Of a stretch of DNA of 64,000 nucleotides, positions 59,022 through 64,000 are shown one piece after another. Both the position numbers and the translations under genes were made by a program. Position 1 is the first letter of the stretch. Each line of letters starts with the position of its first letter. The DNA comes from Odontesthes bonariensis (lineage: Eukaryota > Chordata > Actinopteri > Atheriniformes > Atherinopsidae): positions 22,001,536 through 22,065,535 of the forward strand of contig NC_134524.1 in NCBI RefSeq assembly GCF_027942865.1, given 5' to 3'. The notes under the pieces were generated by a model. The model saw only the letters and a program-made list of their open reading frames with translations. It ran no database searches and was not told where the DNA came from.

Positions 59022-59659
59022 TACTGCTCAGACACTGACAGAGTCCAAATGTTGATGAATATTCTGAGTGTAAAGGTTATAGCTTTTGAAAAAGCCATAT
59101 TGTAGTCATTTAAAAGTTTAGAGTCCTGGGTTCATTAAGCATCAACATAGAGTGAGATGTGACATTTTCCTACAGAACAATTAGGTCGCCTGCTTGTTTG
59201 TGCAAGGTGTAGGACCAGGGATCTACCCTGACGTCTGAGCAGGTCTGTTTGGATCTTTGGCCCATTGCTCTCTCTGTCTGTCGTTGGGCATGTGCTATTT
59301 TTGATTCACCTTGCAAGCAACAAGCATAGGTGTAGCCTGATTTTGATATGGAAAGCTCCATTTGACTCTTAGGGATCTAAATAAATCCCGAATCTGTCAT
59401 GGGGCTCAGCCAAAACAGAGGTTGGACTCAGGTGCGAAATTCACTTTAAAAGAGGTCAAGTTTATTTTTTTAAGTAACAGAATTTGAGTGACAGGAACAC
59501 GTTGACTTTAGGACCCAGAGGAATGGTGAGTAACCGTGGCTGGAAGGGAAGGAAGAAGCGTAAATACACACTTAGAATTAACTCTAACAGGTATAGTATG
59601 GCCTGATTACCACAGTAATGGTATAACGATCTGGCGAAGGCTGGTGCTCCTGCTGCTCC
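59022..59659. other. Intronic, no exon seen
   Basis: Nothing recognised. Confidence 0.35.
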
Positions 59660-59663
59660 TTAA

Positions 59664-60320
59664 AGGGGAACTCCGGTATTTTCAACATTAAGCCTCTTTT
59701 CTGAGTCGTCTGCAATGTTTTAGAACCCCCCTCACCGCTTTTTTGATGTTTACTACTGTCTCCGGTAGTTGCCTAATTTTGATTCATCTCAACCTGCTTC
59801 AGAATGGCAAGTCATATGCATGTCTTAAAAGGTCCATAAAAGCACCATAAACGTCCGTTTTCAAAATCATCAACTCACCGGAGTGGTTACTGGTGTGCAC
59901 TGGTAATCCATATCAAATTTCGTGGCGAAAAGTTGCTTCTGTCGTGTTTTATTTGACATTTTGTACTGGATGTTCGTTGATATTACTCCGCCACCGCTAA
60001 GAAAATAGTGCGAGCATGAACGAGCTGCCAAATAAAACACGACAGAAGCAACTTTTCGCCACGAAATTTGATATGGATTACCAGTGCACACCAGTAACCA
60101 CTCCGGTGAGTTGATGATTTTGAAAACGGACGTTTATTGTGCTTTTACGGACCTTTTAAGACATGCATATGACTTGCCATTCTGAAGCAGGTTAAGATGA
60201 ATCAAAATTAGGCAAATACCGGAGACAGCAGTAAACATCAAAAAAGCGGTGAGGGGGGTTCTAAAACATTGCAGACGACTCAGAAAAGAGGCTTAATGTT
60301 GAAAATACCGGAGTTCCCCT
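59664..60320. mobile_element. Foldback MITE with 291-bp arms
   Basis: Arms 59664-59954 and 60030-60320 are reverse complements of equal length with very few differences, around a 75-base loop. The ends are AGGGGAACTCCGG and CCGGAGTTCCCCT. TTAA lies at 59660-59663 and 60321-60324. There is no coding capacity. Confidence 0.9.
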
Positions 60321-60324
60321 TTAA

Positions 60325-60855
60325 AGGGATAGTTCGCCTCTTTTGACATGAAGCTGTATGACATCCCATATTAGCTGCTGCGTCCTGTGAGCCGAGTTCC
60401 AGCCTCGTTTTGGCGTTGACAAAGGTAGGACCTCACAATCGCTTGGCGCTATTTTCTCTCCCTTCGTATCACTGCGTGCTGTGTAGACTGTGCAGATCGA
60501 GCACTCCCCTGCTTCCGAGCAGTAAACACCGTAACAGGTGCGGCTATCGGCAGGTGGCAGCACGCAGTGATACGAAGGGAGAGAAAATAGCGCCAAGCGA
60601 CTGTGAGGTCTGACTTTTTCCTGGACAACAATTTTGTGATGCAAATGTATTACTCTTTTGAACGCATATTGTTTTGAGAAGCAAAACGCTTTATTTTTTA
60701 AACCCCAGCCAACTAGCCGGACTACTTTCGTCAGCGCCAAAACGAGGCCGGAACTCTGCTCACAGGACGCAGCGGGGGGTAAGAAAATGTTCATAAATGA
60801 TATTGCTTTTATGGGATGTCATACAGCTTCATGTCAAAAGAGGCGAACTATCCCT
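60325..60855. mobile_element. TTAA-flanked MITE, family A copy 3
   Basis: The ends AGGGATAGTTCGCCTC and GAGGCGAACTATCCCT match 24892-25574. Its left TTAA is the right TTAA of the foldback element. On the right the TTAA is replaced by GAAA. Confidence 0.85.
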
Positions 60856-61658
60856 GAAAGAGTGAGTCTTGATGACTGCAGATGATGAACAGGTGTAACA
60901 GCAGGCAGCAACCAGACTCCGCCCTGGTGTCCAAGGAAACCTGCTCACCCCAGCCCACAACTCAGAGACAACACATCTCCACAGCCGAGTCAGATCACGA
61001 CAGATTCTAATCGGAGATTCACGCCCATCGACCGACCGGCTGTATCGCATATTTTCTCCCACTGTAGTGGCCGAGGTACCGATGTAATTACACGTCTCAC
61101 GTGCACTTTTTTATTAGACCAAAAGCAGACCAACATATGAGTTGTCATACTATAAAAAAACACAACTCAGGAAATCAGATTATTTTTCTCCTTTCCACGA
61201 GCAATTTCAATCGTTTCGGTGTTAAATTGTACGCCAGGGATATCTTTTACATTCGTCATTATAGATCATTTATGTATCTACTGGTCTTTGACATGCAATG
61301 TGTCTGTCATCATCTTTAAAAAGTGTTTCCTTTTTCTCCATGATAACGGAAAACCGCACAAATAAACCTTTAAATACTTCTTCTTTTTTTTTCACCGCGG
61401 CCGCCCCAGAAATTTAAAAGCCCGTGGGGAGCAGAATTTTTAAAGCGGGGGCAACAGAGGAAATAAAAGCAGTAAATTTCGTGTGTTTTTATCAAACATG
61501 TAACATTTCCTCACCACAAAAAGTCCAATAAATCGTGGAAGAGTGGAGCAGCGATGAAGGAAGGAGCGAAGCTTGAAACGACAGAGTGAGTACAACAGTA
61601 ACAGAGCAGGAGATGAGTGAGCTGCTATGCATTACGTCCCGAGCACAGATGTACACTC

Positions 61659-61698
<40 letters not shown>

Positions 61699-64000
61699 CA
61701 AGACCTTGGTTTAACAGCTTGACAAAACAGGATATTTGTGTTCTCACGTCGGAATGCTCATTAGGATGTAGCCACAGCTGTGTGTGTGTGTGTGTCAGCA
61801 GCTGGCACTGTGTGTTATCACTTTGTTTGCCCAGTCAACATCTCTATAAAGTGCTGATAAATGCACCTCATAACGTCTAAAGGAGCTCAGGCTCCTAGCA
61901 GACGTGCTCTGCGTCATGTTGCAGTTGTCAGAGCTGATTATCTTTTTAATCACCTGGCAGCAGCGCAATGGCTTCAGCGTCTTCCAGCAGGTTGTAAACG
62001 GAATGTGGGTTCATCACTTTTGAATGACATCCGCTGTTCCCTGATAACACACAATTGGCACTGAAACGATGGGATATTCCAGCATCACGTATTTTGTTCT
62101 TGAATCTTGTTCTGAAATGCGTCCAGTCGTGAAAAAGTCACGATAGCAGGCGGCGCATTAGGGCACGTTGTTTTGGTTTTTTTTTCTATGAAGAAAAGTC
62201 AAATAAAAACTAAACATGATTAATGTTCTGTGACAAAAAGACCAAACAAATGTTCAACAGGAATAATATGACAAATGGAAGCTTGAGTGAATTTCTTTGG
62301 AAAAAACGTTTATCCGGTTGCGTTGAAGGATGTGGTGAATAACCCTGGATTTTCTCCAGCGTCACTGCAGAGGGTGAAATGAATGCTTGAATGATTGATT
62401 GTTAATTTGATAACATTAAATAAACAATTGAGGATTGTTTTGACTCAACCGAATAGCCGATCGGTTCAGATTTAAACATTTTTTGGCCGCAGCTTTGGTC
62501 TGTAGACGGACCAGCATTGATTATGTTGTAGCCGAACATAGATGTTGACAGTTTATCCAATTTTTTTTGGCTTTTTTTTTGTGCATCTCATATGTGCAAC
62601 TGTCAAAAACTGATGTATGTTTGTGTATTAGACAGAAAGAAAGTGAACTAAGTGAGTTTGTACTTTTACTCTTGTGTTTGCTACCTGAATAGCCAGTGTA
62701 TGACTGGATGGAATGTGTTTAACAAGTTTGACGTGATTTTTAAATTGAGGATGGTCAGCCTTCTGTGTCCTGGCACAAAGAGGAGGTCTTGTAAGTGTCA
62801 GACCATGCGTGTATCCTCTATCATTTCTCTCCCCTCACATGCTACCTTGTTAGAATTCGGATGTCAGCGTTCTGACTCTCAGTAACACGAGAATCGCCCA
62901 TCCTCCTGTCAGATCTCGTTTCTGTACCAATTAAACAACCGATGAATTCTTCTCCTCTTTCCTCTAATCTCTCCCAAATCCTGTTTAATGTCCACAATGG
63001 CTGCTTCCTTAAACCTTAATGTTGGCCGACCCTTTGTCTTCTTCTCACGGCTCATTGAACGCGAGGAACCGTAAACCTATTATCAAAGGATTTGTAGTTT
63101 TAAAAAAGAAACAAAAAAAAAAAACTCCCCATGATCTTGACGCTCCACTACCTCAAGAAATCAAAGCTGAAGCGAATCTATTTGGCCCCCTCTCTCTTAA
63201 CTTTGTAAGGTTGTTGGACGTGAAAGAATATAAGTCATCAATGAATCCATGAATCAGCCTCTGAGTAAACATTTGGCTTTGTTCGTAGATGCTGAATGGA
63301 AAACTACAACAAAAGCTCTGGGAAGAAAACGCCGTCAGTCAAAGCTTCCCTTCGGGCCTTCGCTTTTTGAGTAATGCCATTTTTTGCTAGATATTTTCTC
63401 TGCTGAATGCTGGAAGCGTGCAAGGCGCACAGAGAAAACATATTGGCTCAAACGCGAGATTACAGCCTCGTAGCACTGACGTGTTGAGCAAATTGGGACT
63501 TTAGACTTCACTCGTCGCAGGGTGCATAAGGTTAAGAAGGGGAGAAGTGGAGAATAGAGTAATTAAAACATCATTAAGCTTTTTCTCTTGTTTGCATGAT
63601 TAATGATTGCAATCCAGTCTGAATTTCAGGCCAATTTGACTTTATTTTACAGAGCTAAATCAAACCTCCTAATCCTTTCCAGACTTTCCAGAGGAAGAAA
63701 ATAAACACACTGCACTTGTTTGAGGAAAGAGACAGAAGTCCAATTTCCAGAAATCCATACATGGATGTCTTGGCCTCTTGTAAAAGAGATAGAAATCTAG
63801 CAGGAATATTATGAAAAACATTCTTTCAATCGTGGTTTTGGTTTCGAAAATATTAGTAAAAGAGGGTACAGCCAAGAAACTTCTAGACTTTTAACCTTTC
63901 AACAAACGGTAAAGGTTTACTTTATACACTCCCCCTTATCTTTATCAAGTGGTAACAGGATAGAAATGAACTCTGAAATTTCTTTAATGAAATTTTGAAA
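60856..64000. other. Intronic or intergenic, no exon seen
   Basis: A CA microsatellite at about 61657-61696 and a GT run near 61782. Plus-strand frames were checked for a TNF-ligand stalk or TNF homology domain and none was found. Confidence 0.45.
61657..61696. repeat. CA microsatellite
   Basis: About 18 CA units. Confidence 0.9.

Overview
The window looks like nuclear DNA of a ray-finned fish, probably a percomorph-type teleost. The evidence is vertebrate-style split genes, a short-form cyclin B3 of the non-mammalian kind, and a dense teleost repeat load: L2-like, Nimb-like and L1/Tx1-like LINE relics, tRNA-derived SINEs, hAT, Tc1/mariner, PIF/Harbinger and many TTAA-flanked MITEs, plus CA and TA microsatellites. 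No rRNA gene, CRISPR array or prokaryotic operon was seen. Nearly all short open frames are chance or repeat-derived.

Layout. 1-9.6 kb is gene-free and holds decayed LINEs and SINEs and one hAT MITE with an 8-bp target duplication. 10.19-19.4 kb carries a complete cyclin B3 gene (ccnb3) on the minus strand. All eleven coding exons can be joined in phase to give 432 residues. Its introns hold a Nimb-like LINE broken by a TTAA element and a nested pair of hAT-like elements. A CCAAT/CHR-type promoter region lies at about 19.39-19.53 kb, with a possible divergent two-exon transcript at 19.9-20.7 kb. 20.7-33.9 kb is mostly repeats. 33.97-34.86 kb is a large plus-strand exon for an acidic protein with amphipathic helices of the PKA-anchoring (AKAP) type. 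35-48.7 kb is repeats and unassigned sequence. 48.87-49.11 kb is the first coding exon of a TNF-superfamily ligand, most like TNFSF11/RANKL. The rest of the window is probably its first intron and is filled with MITEs, hAT duplications, Tc1 relics and an L1 insertion with target duplications.

How the genes relate. From general knowledge, CCNB3 and AKAP4 are neighbours on human Xp11.22 (with DGKK nearby), while AKAP11 and TNFSF11 are neighbours on human 13q14 (with DGKH nearby). A fish segment reading ccnb3 - AKAP-like - TNFSF-like combines both arrangements and may preserve an ancestral linkage that predates the split of the two paralogous human regions. This is an inference and needs genome comparison. 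The three proteins have unrelated jobs: mitosis/meiosis control, kinase anchoring and cell-cell signalling.
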